A stretch of 64,000 nt of DNA from Actinomadura sp. NBRC 104412 (GCF_030269515.1 NZ_BSTM01000003.1:224102-288101); one strand, 5' to 3'; numbered from the stretch's first letter, positions 1 through 8,327 are shown. Program-made: numbers and translations. Notes: generated by a model not told the origin, from the sequence alone.

Positions 1-359
1 TCCGCGCCGGCCGCACGCTGCGCTGCCTGATCCAGGTCTCGCTGGACGGGCCTGGCCCGGGGCGGCACGAGCGCGGCGGGGTGCCGCCCGAGGACGCGGT
101 GGCGCTCGCCGGCACGGTCGCCGAGGCGGACGGCCTGGTCATGGACGGGGTGATGGCGGTCGCACCGCTGGGCGCCGACCCGCTCCCGGCCTTTCGACGG
201 CTCGCGGAGGTCGCCGCCGAGGTGCGGGACGCGCATCCCGGCGCCCGGGTGCTATCGGCCGGAATGAGCGGTGATCTGGAGGCCGCGATCGCATGCGGTG
301 CGACACACCTGCGGGTCGGTACGGCGTTGCTCGGCGGCAGGCGGGCAATCGTCAGGTAA
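1..359 (+). CDS. YggS/PLPBP-family pyridoxal-phosphate protein, C-terminal part
   Basis: The reading frame is open from the window edge to a TAA stop, so only the last ~119 residues are present. The sequence runs through a [12 protein letters not shown] strand, then [28 protein letters not shown]. The MSGDLEAAI and RVGTALLG motifs are the phosphate-binding end of the PLP-binding TIM-barrel of the YggS/PROSC family, which keeps vitamin B6 balanced in the cytosol rather than catalysing a reaction. The family is about 230 residues, so roughly half the gene lies upstream of the window. It precedes sepF by about 100 bp, as in most actinobacterial division clusters (ftsZ-yggS-sepF-yggT-divIVA). Family assignment is firm; the function is inherited from the family. 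Confidence 0.88.
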   Translation, partial: RAGRTLRCLIQVSLDGPGPGRHERGGVPPEDAVALAGTVAEADGLVMDGVMAVAPLGADPLPAFRRLAEVAAEVRDAHPGARVLSAGMSGDLEAAIACGATHLRVGTALLGGRRAIVR

Positions 360-465
360 TGTCCCCCCAGTGGTACCTGCCGAAACGGCGGTGCCCACTG
401 ACGGAGCAGTCCGACGGCGGTGCCGAGGCGCCGGGTGCCGCGGCCACAGGACGACGGAGGGGCAA

Positions 466-1008
466 ATGGCCAGCGCGATGCGCAAGATGGCGGTCTACCT
501 CGGCCTTGTGGAGGACGACCGCTACGACGACAAGTACGACTACGACGAGTACGACGTCTACGACGACGAGGCCGAGCCCGCGCAGGGCCGGCAGGGCCGC
601 CTCCGTGAGGACGAATCCGGCGGTCAGCTTACCCGAGCCGACGAGGCCGCGGACCGCGAACGGGACCATCACGGTCCGTCGTCGTCCGAGCGACGCTCCG
701 TAGCGCTCTACGAGTCCGGTACCACCGATCTCGCTCGTATCACTACGCTGCACCCAAGGACCTACAACGAGGCGAGGACCATCGGGGAGCACTTCCGTGA
801 GGGAACACCGGTGATCATGAACCTGACCGAGATGGTCGACAGCGACGCCAAGAGGCTCGTCGACTTCGCGGCAGGTCTTGTATTCGGCCTGCACGGAAGC
901 ATCGAGCGTGTTACGAACAAGGTGTTCCTGTTGTCACCCGTCAACGTGGAGGTGACGGCGGAGGACAAGGCCCGGATGGCGGAACGAGGGTTCTTCAACC
1001 AAAGCTGA
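466..1008 (+). CDS. sepF: Cell division protein SepF
   Basis: This is a 180-residue protein. SepF binds FtsZ and membranes and anchors or shapes the Z-ring; in actinobacteria lacking FtsA it is the main tether. The N-terminus ([13 protein letters not shown]) is the typical amphipathic membrane helix. A long Asp/Tyr/Glu-rich linker follows (about residues 20-75), then the SepF core (about 80-170) containing [18 protein letters not shown] and the NLTEM strand, ending LLSPVNVEV. The ATG is chosen because a GGAGGGG ribosome site lies just upstream and the membrane helix begins there; longer in-frame starts extend into noncoding sequence. It lies between yggS and yggT in the conserved division cluster. 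The linker is unusually rich in repeated [14 protein letters not shown] acidic/aromatic residues. Confidence 0.95.
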   Translation: MASAMRKMAVYLGLVEDDRYDDKYDYDEYDVYDDEAEPAQGRQGRLREDESGGQLTRADEAADRERDHHGPSSSERRSVALYESGTTDLARITTLHPRTYNEARTIGEHFREGTPVIMNLTEMVDSDAKRLVDFAAGLVFGLHGSIERVTNKVFLLSPVNVEVTAEDKARMAERGFFNQS

Positions 1009-1025
1009 CTGCGACATGTGAGAGT

Positions 1026-1316
1026 GTGTCTGTGACCATCGTTGGAAGCGTGCTGCTCGCGGCCCTCTACATCTTCCTCCTGTTCCTGATCGGGAGGCTG
1101 GTGCTGGAGGTGCTGCAGTCGTTCGCGCCGTCGTGGAGGCCCACCGGGGTGGTGCTTGTGATCGCGGAGGCCACGTACACCATCACCGATCCGCCACTCA
1201 AACTGCTGAGGCGTTTCATCCGGCCCATCCGGCTGGGTAACGTTGCGCTGGACCTCAGCTTCACTGTCCTCATCCTTGTGGTCTGGGTCATGATCATCTT
1301 CGTGCAGAGGCTCTGA
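1026..1316 (+). CDS. YggT family integral membrane protein
   Basis: A 96-residue protein with two hydrophobic segments (about residues 4-25 and 70-93) flanking a short loop with the family motif DPPLKLLRRFIRP, diagnostic of YggT (DUF167-neighbour, COG0762). YggT proteins are small inner-membrane proteins of uncertain role, sometimes linked to osmotic shock or envelope division. It starts with GTG 17 nt after sepF and precedes divIVA by about 50 nt, so it is almost certainly cotranscribed with the division genes. No catalytic residues are apparent. Confidence 0.9.
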   Translation: MSVTIVGSVLLAALYIFLLFLIGRLVLEVLQSFAPSWRPTGVVLVIAEATYTITDPPLKLLRRFIRPIRLGNVALDLSFTVLILVVWVMIIFVQRL

Positions 1317-1365
1317 TCGGATACCGTCCTTTGGGACAGACTCCAAGCGCGCCAAGGAGACGAAC

Positions 1366-2286
1366 ATGCCGCTGACACCCGCCGACGTGCGGAACAAGCA
1401 GTTCAGTACCACCAGGCTGAGGCCGGGGTACGACGAGGAGGAGGTGGACGCCTTCCTCGACGAGGTCGAGGCGGAGCTGGACCGCCTCATCCAGGAGAAC
1501 GAGGAGCTGCGGGCCAAGCTGGCCGAATGCCTGCGCGGCAAGGTTCCCGCCATGGCCGCGCCGATCGTCGAGCCCAAGCCCGACGTGGCGCAGATCCCCG
1601 AGCCGCCGCGGCCGCCCGAGCCGGTGCAGCCGCAGCCCGAGCCCGAGCCGGTGCTCGGCGGGCTCGGCATGGCGCCCGCGCCGTCCGGCGAGGACAACAT
1701 GGACACCGCGGCGCGCGTGCTGGCGCTGGCGCAGCAGACCGCCGACCAGGCGATCGCGGACGCCCGCCGGGAGGCCGACGAGACCCTGGGCCGCGCCCGC
1801 CGCGAGGCCGAGGAGATCCTCGGCAAGGCCCGCAGGCAGGCCGACCAGATCGTCAGCGAGGCCCGCTCCCGCGCCGAGGCCCTCGACCGGGACGCCCAGG
1901 AGCGGCACCGCCAGGTGATGGGCTCGCTCGTGCAGCAGCGCGAGGAGTTGGAGCGCGAGGTCGACAACCTGCGCGCGTTCGAGCGCGAGTACCGCAGCAG
2001 GCTCAAGGTCTATCTCGAGGGCCAGTTGCGCGACCTGGAGGCCGGCAGCGCCGAGACCGGCGGGTTCCCCACCGTCCCGCCCAACCCGGCGCAGCAGGGC
2101 GCCCAGCAGACCGGTCCGCAGCCCGCGATACCGCACGAGAACCGCAACGGCGCCGCCGGCGCGGGTCCCGCGGGTCCCGGTTCGTTCCCGCCGCCGTCCG
2201 AACCTGCGCAGCACCAGCAGGTCCAGCACTCGGCGACCGGCGCGTTCCACGCGGGCGGCGACAACCCGCCGCACGACAGGCGCTGA
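1366..2286 (+). CDS. divIVA: DivIVA/Wag31 polar growth scaffold
   Basis: A 306-residue coiled-coil protein of the DivIVA family, the polar scaffold that directs tip growth and hyphal branching in actinobacteria. The N-terminal DivIVA domain (residues 1-60) carries LTPADVRNKQFSTTRLRPGYDEEEVDAFLD, containing the membrane-binding turn and first coiled coil. Residues ~62-105 are a Pro/Glu-rich linker, residues ~110-222 a long Ala/Glu/Arg heptad coiled coil, and the rest a Gln/Gly/Pro-rich disordered tail. Start ATG has an AAGGAG site 7-8 nt upstream. Its length fits actinobacterial Wag31/DivIVA with an extended tail. Likely phosphorylated by Ser/Thr kinases as in relatives, but no specific site is claimed. 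Confidence 0.95.
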   Translation: MPLTPADVRNKQFSTTRLRPGYDEEEVDAFLDEVEAELDRLIQENEELRAKLAECLRGKVPAMAAPIVEPKPDVAQIPEPPRPPEPVQPQPEPEPVLGGLGMAPAPSGEDNMDTAARVLALAQQTADQAIADARREADETLGRARREAEEILGKARRQADQIVSEARSRAEALDRDAQERHRQVMGSLVQQREELEREVDNLRAFEREYRSRLKVYLEGQLRDLEAGSAETGGFPTVPPNPAQQGAQQTGPQPAIPHENRNGAAGAGPAGPGSFPPPSEPAQHQQVQHSATGAFHAGGDNPPHDRR

Positions 2287-2360
2287 GCCTCCCCCCGCGC
2301 GGACGGCATCGAGTGTCCGTAGGCGCTGAGGTCCACCCCGCGCGGACGATAGTGTCTGTC
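2280..2360. repeat. Imperfect 43-bp tandem duplication at the divIVA stop
   Basis: A block beginning GCGCTGAG at 2280 recurs at 2323. Both copies continue through a C-rich tract, the identical CCCCGCGCGGACG and a related GTGTCNGT end. The first copy contains the divIVA stop codon. The second contains TAGTGT (2350-2355), which could serve as a -10 box for the next gene. Origin by local duplication is inferred from the alignment. Confidence 0.5.
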
Positions 2361-2473
2361 CCGTTCGCCGTGCCGGTGATGGCGATGACGCCGTCCCGGC
2401 CGCGTCACGGAGCATCGGCGGCGACCCAGGCCCGTGCGGCCCGGGACACGCGGCCCGAAAGGGGAGAGACCCA

Positions 2474-3610
2474 GTGATCATCCTGAGTGGCGTGCTGATC
2501 GTCGTCGCGATCGCCCTGCTCGCCGCGGGTACCGTCCCGAGCATCATCTCCGGGGACGGGGGGACCGCCGAGGTCCTCGGCGTGGAGGCCCAGATGGTGA
2601 TCTACCTGTCGATCGCCGTGAGCCTGGTCTCCGCGCTCTGCCTGATCATCGGGGTGTTCGTCCGGCGCAAGGAGCTGTTCCCCGGTTCGGCCCCCGCCGC
2701 CGGCGACCGCAGGGCCAAGGGCCGCAAGGCGAAGAAAAGGCCCGCCAGGCCGACCGCCGCACAGGGCCGCGGCAAGTCCGCCCCTGCCCAGGACGGCGCC
2801 ACCGGCGACACGGTGGTGATCCCCTCCCCGCCCGCCGAGGTGCCCGGGGACGCGGTGGTCTTCGTGGTCCGCGGTCGCAAGCGCTACCACCTGGACACCT
2901 GCCGGCAACTGGCCGGTCGTGACCGGGAGGAGCTGACCTACGCCGAGGCCAAGGAGGAGGGTTTCAGCCCCTGCACGGCCTGCATGCCCGACACCGCACT
3001 GGCGGCGCGCGCCGCGGTGTCGGTCGCCGCGGGCCCGGTGAAGGAGGCCGCGGGCGAGACGTCCGCGACGGCCCCGCTCCCCAAGCCTTCCAAGCCGGGC
3101 GACCGCCCGGTCGGCCCCCCACCATCAGCGTCCGGTACGGGCAGGAGCGAGCCCGTCAAGGCCGCCGCGGCACCGGCCACCGAGCCTCCGCGGGACCAGC
3201 CCGCGAAGACGTCCCCGCCCAAGACCCGGCCGGAGAGTACGCCCGGCGCCCCCACGGCACGGCCCTCGCTCGAGGACCCCCCGCCCGCCGGTTTCGGCTC
3301 GGACCCGCTCGACACCGGCGCCCCGTTCGGCAGCGGCGGGCGACTGTCCGGTTCCGGCCGTCCCGCCGCGGACGCGCCCGCCCCGGCGACCGCGGCGACG
3401 CCCTCCGGAGCCCCCGCCGCCGGTGACGCGGCCGGCGACGACGTTCCGGTGAAGATCCTCAGCGGCACCCGGCGCTACCACCGGCCCGGCTGCGCCCTTC
3501 TGGAGGACATCGGCGACGGCGCCGACGACCTGGAGTCGCTGACCCGCGGCGAGGCGAAGGCGCGTGACTGCACGCCCTGCCTGGTCTGCCGCCCCGACGA
3601 CCCTTCCTGA
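2474..3610 (+). CDS. Membrane protein with two YHxxxC...CxxC cysteine modules
   Basis: I do not recognise a named family for this 378-residue protein. It starts with GTG after a GGGGAGAG site. Two hydrophobic helices lie at about residues 2-22 and 40-62, followed by a Lys/Arg-rich segment. Two similar modules flank a long Pro/Ala-rich linker (about 185-320). Module 1 (~128-172) reads RYHLDTC then EAKEEGFSPCTAC; module 2 (~326-375) reads RYHRPGC then EAKARDCTPCLVC. This His-Cys-Cys-Cys pattern resembles the small zinc-binding modules found at the C-termini of some secreted nucleases and Ada-like domains, so metal binding is a reasonable inference. Position beside divIVA hints at an envelope role, which is speculation. 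Confidence 0.75.
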   Translation: MIILSGVLIVVAIALLAAGTVPSIISGDGGTAEVLGVEAQMVIYLSIAVSLVSALCLIIGVFVRRKELFPGSAPAAGDRRAKGRKAKKRPARPTAAQGRGKSAPAQDGATGDTVVIPSPPAEVPGDAVVFVVRGRKRYHLDTCRQLAGRDREELTYAEAKEEGFSPCTACMPDTALAARAAVSVAAGPVKEAAGETSATAPLPKPSKPGDRPVGPPPSASGTGRSEPVKAAAAPATEPPRDQPAKTSPPKTRPESTPGAPTARPSLEDPPPAGFGSDPLDTGAPFGSGGRLSGSGRPAADAPAPATAATPSGAPAAGDAAGDDVPVKILSGTRRYHRPGCALLEDIGDGADDLESLTRGEAKARDCTPCLVCRPDDPS

Positions 3611-3659
3611 CCGCCCTTACCTACTGCCCGTCCTCACGGTCCCGTACGCGGGACGGCGT

Positions 3660-4559
3660 TCAGCACTGGCGGCGGCGGTACTCGCGCAGTTGCCTGAGGT
3701 GGTCGCGGCGCTGGTCGCGAAGCTCCCTGAAGTAGGCCCGGCGCTCGTCCCGCATCGCGCGGAGTTCCTCACGCAGTTCCTTGCGGTGCTCGCGCAGCCG
3801 ATGGTGGTCGCCGTGCGCGCCGTGCCTTCGCGCGTGGCGTTCCACCCGGCGTTCCGCCCGGGTCTCGCCGATCTGCTTGCGCGCCACCGACACCCCGCCG
3901 AACAGCGCGATCCCGGTGAGCCGGATGACCGGGGCGTCGGCGTCGAAGGTGTCGTCCTCGGGCACGTCGACGCCGCCGAACACGGCCGACACGGAGCTGA
4001 CCACGCGCACGCCCGGCGGCACCGTGATGTCCACCCCGCCGAACAGGCAGCTGATGTTCACGGTCACGTCCCGCTGGGCGAGCACCGCCCGCCGGAAGTC
4101 CAGGGAGGTGCCGCCGAACACGCAGGTGACGGTGGTCGTCGGCTGGACCAGCCAGCGCCCCTTGCGCTCCGCGCCGCCGAAGATCGCCACGATCGAGGTG
4201 GACTGCGGCTCGGGCGGCGGCAGCGCGGCCGTGTCCCGCGCCTCCTTGCCCAGCCCGACGCCCAGCCCGACGCCCAGCCCGACGCCCAGCCCGACGCCCT
4301 GCCCGGCGCCCTGCCCGGCGCGCGGCGGCCCGAGCGGCTCGTCGGCGCCCGGCTCGGGGGGCAGGTCGCTCAGGACGGGTTCCAGCTCCGCGTAGGTCTT
4401 GGCGCTGTACACCACGTCGATGCGCTCGGCGTGCTCCTCCGGCGTGATGCGGCCCTCGGCGAGGGCCTCGCGGAGGCGGTCGGCGACTCGATCACGATCA
4501 GCGTCCGAGGCCCTCAGCGCCGCTTCGGGCGGGGGCTCGGAGGGGTCCGTCGGCTTCAC
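3660..4559 (-). CDS. DUF1707 and LiaF-like C-terminal domain protein
   Basis: A 299-residue protein. Residues ~14-68 are a DUF1707 (SHOCT-like) domain: LRASDADRDRVADRLREALAEG then ITPEEHAERIDVVYSAKTYAEL. Next is a Gly/Val/Leu repeat tract, then a LiaF-type (DUF2154) beta-helix region with four FGG turns: AIFGGAE, CVFGGTS, CLFGGVD, AVFGGVD and ALFGGVS. The last ~75 residues are a highly charged Arg/Glu helix. LiaF-like domains respond to cell-wall stress in Firmicutes; the DUF1707 fusion is common in actinobacteria and uncharacterised. No membrane segment is visible. GTG at 4559 is chosen because the DUF1707 domain begins right after it; the open frame upstream is only antisense to ileS. It runs convergent to the cysteine-module gene. 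Confidence 0.82.
   Translation of the reverse strand: MKPTDPSEPPPEAALRASDADRDRVADRLREALAEGRITPEEHAERIDVVYSAKTYAELEPVLSDLPPEPGADEPLGPPRAGQGAGQGVGLGVGLGVGLGVGLGKEARDTAALPPPEPQSTSIVAIFGGAERKGRWLVQPTTTVTCVFGGTSLDFRRAVLAQRDVTVNISCLFGGVDITVPPGVRVVSSVSAVFGGVDVPEDDTFDADAPVIRLTGIALFGGVSVARKQIGETRAERRVERHARRHGAHGDHHRLREHRKELREELRAMRDERRAYFRELRDQRRDHLRQLREYRRRQC
4249..4320 (-). repeat. 12-bp in-frame minisatellite (VGLG repeats)
   Basis: Six 12-bp units in tandem: four identical units (4249-4296), each encoding VGLG on the minus strand, and two diverged identical units (4297-4320) encoding a GAGQ pattern. Unit length is a multiple of three, so copy-number change would keep the frame. It separates the DUF1707 domain from the LiaF-like domain. 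Confidence 0.9.
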
Positions 4560-4567
4560 ACCACCAT

Positions 4568-4583
4568 CATCGCAAACGCGATG
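4568..4583. promoter_or_regulatory. Inverted repeat upstream of the DUF1707/LiaF-like gene
   Basis: CATCGC-AAAC-GCGATG is a perfect 6-bp inverted repeat ending 9 nt from the GTG start of the minus-strand gene. Its place, where a promoter would be expected, suggests an operator, but a small hairpin is also possible. Confidence 0.35.
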
Positions 4584-4604
4584 TGTCTTGTCTTGTCCCG
4601 CGCC

Positions 4605-4637
4605 GCCGTGGGGGGCGCCGGCGGCGCCCCCCACGGC
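4605..4637 (-). terminator. Strong hairpin after ileS
   Basis: A perfect 15-bp stem (4605-4619 with 4623-4637) closed by a 3-nt loop lies immediately beyond the ileS stop codon in the direction of ileS transcription. There is no U-tract, which is usual for actinobacterial terminators. It also separates ileS from the downstream DUF1707 gene. Confidence 0.75.
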
Positions 4638-4642
4638 GCCGG

Positions 4643-7600
4643 TCAGTCCGTCACGCGGGTGAGCCAGAAGGTCAGGCCCAGCTCGTCGTCCCGCTGGGCC
4701 GGCAGGTCGGCGGAGGGGCGGCCCTCGTGGACGGCGGTGGCCAGGACCTCGGCGGCCAGCTCGGACTCGTGCGCGCGCAGCGCCTCGGCCAGGTCGTCGC
4801 CCTGCGCGCGCCACCACAGCTCGATGCGGTCGGTGACGTCCAGGCCGGAGGACTTGCGGCCGTCCTGGATCAGGCGCACCGCCTCCCGGACAAGACCGGC
4901 GCGGCGCAGCTCGGCGGTGACCTCCAGGTCGAGCGCGACGCTCGCGCCGCCGGCGCTCTCCACCGCCCAGCCGCTGCGGGGCCGCTCGGTGACGATCACG
5001 TCGGCGGGGGACAGGGCGACCTCGCCGGGGCCCTCGGCCTCCACCGTGACCGTGCCGTCGGCGCGCAGCGCGGCCACGAGGGCGGCCGGGTCCGCCGAGG
5101 TCACCGCCTTGGCGACCTTCGGGGTGTCCTTGCCGAACCGCTTGCCCAGCTCGCGGAAGTTGGGCTTGACCTCGTACTCGACCAGGTCGCCGCCGATCGA
5201 GGACAGCTCCTCCAGCGACAGCACGTTCAGCTCGTCGGCGATCTGCTCGCGCAGCTCCCCGGGCAGCGCCGACCAGCCCGCCGCGCCCACCAGCGCGCGC
5301 CCGAGCGGCTGGCGGGTGCGGACACCGCTCGCTGCGCGGGCGGCCCGCCCCAGCTCGACCAGGCGGCGCACCAGCGCCATCTGCGCGGTGAGCTCCTCGT
5401 CCAGCAGGTCCTCGCGGACGGTGGGGAAGTCGGCCAGGTGCACCGACTCGGGGGCGTCGGCGGGACGGATGACGTCCCACACGTAGTCGGTGACGAACGG
5501 CACCATCGGAGCCATCAGCCGGGTCAGGGCCTCCAGGCACTCGTAGAGGGTGGCGAAGGCCGCGGCGCCGTCGCGGGTGCCGGGGCCCTCCCAGAAGCGC
5601 CGCCGGGACCGCCGCACGTACCAGTTGGACAGGTCGTCGACGAACTCGGCGAGCCGCCGCCCGGCCCCGGCGGAGTCGAACACCTCCAGGGCGTCGTCGA
5701 CCTCGCCGATGGTGCGGTGCAGCTCGGCGAGCGCCCAGCGGTCCAGCAGCGGGCGGTCGGCGGGTGCGGGTGCCTCGCCCAGCCTGTCGGGCGTCCACGC
5801 CCGCCCCTGCGACTCCGCCGCGTTGGCGTACAGGACGAGGAAGGAGGCGGAGTTCCAGTACGTCAGGAGCACCTTGCGGACGATCTCCCCAAGGGCGCGG
5901 TCGCCGACCCGGCGTGCCGCCCAGGGCATGCCGCTGGCCAGCATGAACCAGCGCAGCGCGTCGGCGCCGTGCTTGTCCATCAGAGGGATGGGCTGAAGCA
6001 CGTTGCCCAGGTGCTTGCTCATCTTGCGGCCGTCCTCGGCCAGGATCAGGCCCAGGCAGAGGACGTTCTCGTAGGACGACCTGTCGAAGACGAGCGTGCC
6101 CACGGCCATCAGGGAGTAGAACCACCCGCGGGTCTGGTCCTGCGCCTCGCAGATGTACTGGGCCGGGTAGGAGGACTCGAAGACCTCCTTGTTGCGGTGC
6201 GGCGCGCCCCACTGGGCGAACGGCATCGAGCCCGAGTCGTACCAGGCGTCGATGACGTCCGGCACGCGACGCGCCTCCGTCCCGCACTGGGGGCAGGGGA
6301 TCGTCACGTCGTCCACGTAGGGGCGGTGCGGGTCGAGCGCGGAAAGGTCCCGCCCGGCCAGTTCGCCCAGTTCCTTCAGCGAGCCCACGCAGGTGATGTG
6401 GTCCTCATCCGCGCCGCACACCCACAGGGGGAGGGGCGTTCCCCAGTAGCGGCTGCGGGACAGCGACCAGTCGACGTTGTTGCGCAGCCACTCCCCGTAC
6501 CGGCCCTCCTTGACGGACTCGGGGAACCAGTTGGTCTTGGCGTTCTCCTCCAGCAGCCGGTCCTTGATGGCCGTGGTGCGGATGTACCAGGACGGCAGCG
6601 CGTAGTAGAGGAGCGGCGTGTGGCATCGCCAGCAGTGGGGGTAGCTGTGCTCGAAGTGCCCGCCCCGGTACAGCAGCCCGCGCGCGCGCAGGTCATCGGT
6701 CAGGGGCTTGTCGGCGTCCTTGAAAAACGTGCCGCCCACCATGGGGACGTCGGCGAGGAACTTGCCGTCGGGCCCGATCGGGTTGACGACCGGCATCCCG
6801 TACGCCCGGATCACGGCCATGTCGTCCGCGCCGAACGCGGGGGCCTGATGGACGAGGCCGGTGCCGTCCTCGACGGTCACGTAGTCGCCCAGGACGACGT
6901 AGTGCGCGTCAGGGATGTCCACCAGATCGAACGGGCGCTTGTAGGGCGTGCGCTCCAGGTCCCTGCCCTGGTAGGTGGCCACAATCTCGGCCTCGGTCCC
7001 CAGGACCTGCTCCAGCAGCGGCTCGGCCACCACCAGCACCTCGTCCGACCCGGCGGGGCGCGCCGCGACGTAGGTGACGTCCGGGTGGACGGCGACCGCG
7101 GTGTTGGACACCAGGGTCCACGGGGTGGTCGTCCAGATGAGCAGGGACGCGCCCAGCTCGGCCAGCGGGCCGGAGGTGACGGGCATGCGCACGTACACCG
7201 ACGGGCTGGTGATGTACTCGTACCCGCCGGGCTGCCCCAGCTCGTGGTCGGACAGGGGGGTGCCGCAGCGCGGGCAGTACGGGGTGATGCGGAAGTCGCG
7301 GAACAGCAGGCCCTTGTCGAACACGACTTTCAGGGACCACCACACGGCCTCGACGTACTGGGAGTCCATGGTGCGGTACGCCTGGTCGACGTCCACCCAG
7401 AAGCCCATCCGCTCGGACATCTCCTCGAAGGCGTCCACGTGCCGCAGCACCGATTCGCGGCAGCGGGCGTTGAACTCGGCGATGCCGTATTCCTCGATGT
7501 CCTTCTTGCCGGTGAGACCCAGCTCCTTCTCCACGGCCACCTCGACGGGCAGCCCGTGGCAGTCCCACCCGGCCTTGCGGGGCACGTGGTAGCCCTTCAT

Positions 7601-7828
7601 GGTGCGGTAGCGCGGGAAGACGTCCTTGAACACCCGGGCCTCGACGTGGTGCACGCCGGGCATGCCGTTGGCGGTGGGCGGGCCCTCGTAGAAGAGCCAG
7701 CGCGGGCCGGACGCGGTGCGTTCCAGCGACCGCTCGAAGACCTTGTTCTCGCGCCAGCGATCCAGCATCTCCCGCTCCAGGGCGGGCAGATCGACCTGCG
7801 CGGGCAGGGGCCGGAACTTGCGGCTCAC
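4643..7828 (-). CDS. ileS: Isoleucyl-tRNA synthetase, type 2, with GVHH signature
   Basis: A 1061-residue class I aminoacyl-tRNA synthetase charging tRNA-Ile. The nucleotide-binding region reads GPPTANGMPGVHHVEAR: the usual HIGH motif is GVHH at residues 58-61. The second signature is KMSKH near residue 601. WDCHGLPVEV and the DAWYDSGSMPFAQW segment are typical of IleRS/ValRS/LeuRS. The CP1 editing domain (LIWTTTPWTL ... GTGLVHQAPAFGADD) is intact, and two Cys pairs (CPRCGTP, CPQCGTE) lie in the connective regions. The C-terminal region matches the long type 2 (eukaryote-like) form. The start is GTG 7828, with a GGAGGT site 8 nt upstream that is part of the T-box sequester helix. Type 2 IleRS enzymes are naturally tolerant of mupirocin. 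Confidence 0.96.
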   Translation of the reverse strand: MSRKFRPLPAQVDLPALEREMLDRWRENKVFERSLERTASGPRWLFYEGPPTANGMPGVHHVEARVFKDVFPRYRTMKGYHVPRKAGWDCHGLPVEVAVEKELGLTGKKDIEEYGIAEFNARCRESVLRHVDAFEEMSERMGFWVDVDQAYRTMDSQYVEAVWWSLKVVFDKGLLFRDFRITPYCPRCGTPLSDHELGQPGGYEYITSPSVYVRMPVTSGPLAELGASLLIWTTTPWTLVSNTAVAVHPDVTYVAARPAGSDEVLVVAEPLLEQVLGTEAEIVATYQGRDLERTPYKRPFDLVDIPDAHYVVLGDYVTVEDGTGLVHQAPAFGADDMAVIRAYGMPVVNPIGPDGKFLADVPMVGGTFFKDADKPLTDDLRARGLLYRGGHFEHSYPHCWRCHTPLLYYALPSWYIRTTAIKDRLLEENAKTNWFPESVKEGRYGEWLRNNVDWSLSRSRYWGTPLPLWVCGADEDHITCVGSLKELGELAGRDLSALDPHRPYVDDVTIPCPQCGTEARRVPDVIDAWYDSGSMPFAQWGAPHRNKEVFESSYPAQYICEAQDQTRGWFYSLMAVGTLVFDRSSYENVLCLGLILAEDGRKMSKHLGNVLQPIPLMDKHGADALRWFMLASGMPWAARRVGDRALGEIVRKVLLTYWNSASFLVLYANAAESQGRAWTPDRLGEAPAPADRPLLDRWALAELHRTIGEVDDALEVFDSAGAGRRLAEFVDDLSNWYVRRSRRRFWEGPGTRDGAAAFATLYECLEALTRLMAPMVPFVTDYVWDVIRPADAPESVHLADFPTVREDLLDEELTAQMALVRRLVELGRAARAASGVRTRQPLGRALVGAAGWSALPGELREQIADELNVLSLEELSSIGGDLVEYEVKPNFRELGKRFGKDTPKVAKAVTSADPAALVAALRADGTVTVEAEGPGEVALSPADVIVTERPRSGWAVESAGGASVALDLEVTAELRRAGLVREAVRLIQDGRKSSGLDVTDRIELWWRAQGDDLAEALRAHESELAAEVLATAVHEGRPSADLPAQRDDELGLTFWLTRVTD

Positions 7829-8095
7829 TTGGGCGGACCTCCGGTTCGGCGTCGCATCGAGCGCTATCGACGTGGCAGTGACCGGAGGGACGAGATCCTG
7901 CCAGGCGCTGCGCCGGGCCGGTCCCGCGGTACCACCCTCCTTGACCGCGCCGCGAGTGCGCGGTCCCCTTCATTCGAGCCTCGGCTGCCGGGTCTACCAC
8001 GCCCTCGGACCGCGCCGGCCTCTGCCGTACGGCCGCGTCCAGGGGCGCTTCTTCCGGCGGCTCCGGGGTGATCAGACCGCCGGGCTCGCCCCCGG
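7829..8095 (-). ncRNA. ileS T-box riboswitch (translational type)
   Basis: On the minus strand, 7940-7925 read GGAGGGTGGTACCGCG, the T-box antisequestrator motif that pairs with the uncharged tRNA acceptor end; the TGGT matches a tRNA with discriminator A followed by CCA. Upstream, a compact stem (CCGGCGG with CCGCCGG, about 8085-8050) has loop CTGATCACC containing the Ile codon ATC at 8072-8070, an ultrashort Stem I with an Ile specifier. Downstream, CCTCCGG (7888-7882) is perfectly complementary to CCGGAGG (7844-7838), which includes the ileS Shine-Dalgarno. That predicts sequestration of the ribosome site when tRNA-Ile is charged, and release when it is uncharged. There is no intrinsic terminator, so control is translational, as known for actinobacterial ileS leaders. 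Exact 5' end is unknown. Confidence 0.9.
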
Positions 8096-8327
8096 GCTCG
8101 CACCGTCCCCGGGTCGCTCATGGCTGCGTGCGGCGGCAGGTGTCCCCATCACGGCCTGCCGATATGACTGCTGGATAGGACATTAACGCACGCCGGGCGG
8201 AAACTCTTCCCCTTTAGCCGCCCGCCGGGGTGGCGGGGACGGGGTTCACTTGGCGGATTCTGGGGTCTCCCATGGTTCTCGGCGCCCCGTGGCAGGGCAT
8301 ATGCGGTCGGTAACGGATCCAGGTTGT

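Noticed and set aside
3660..6287. An 875-residue minus-strand open frame spanning the LiaF-like gene and part of ileS
   Set aside because: Only its last ~300 residues carry domains; the rest is an out-of-frame shadow of ileS.
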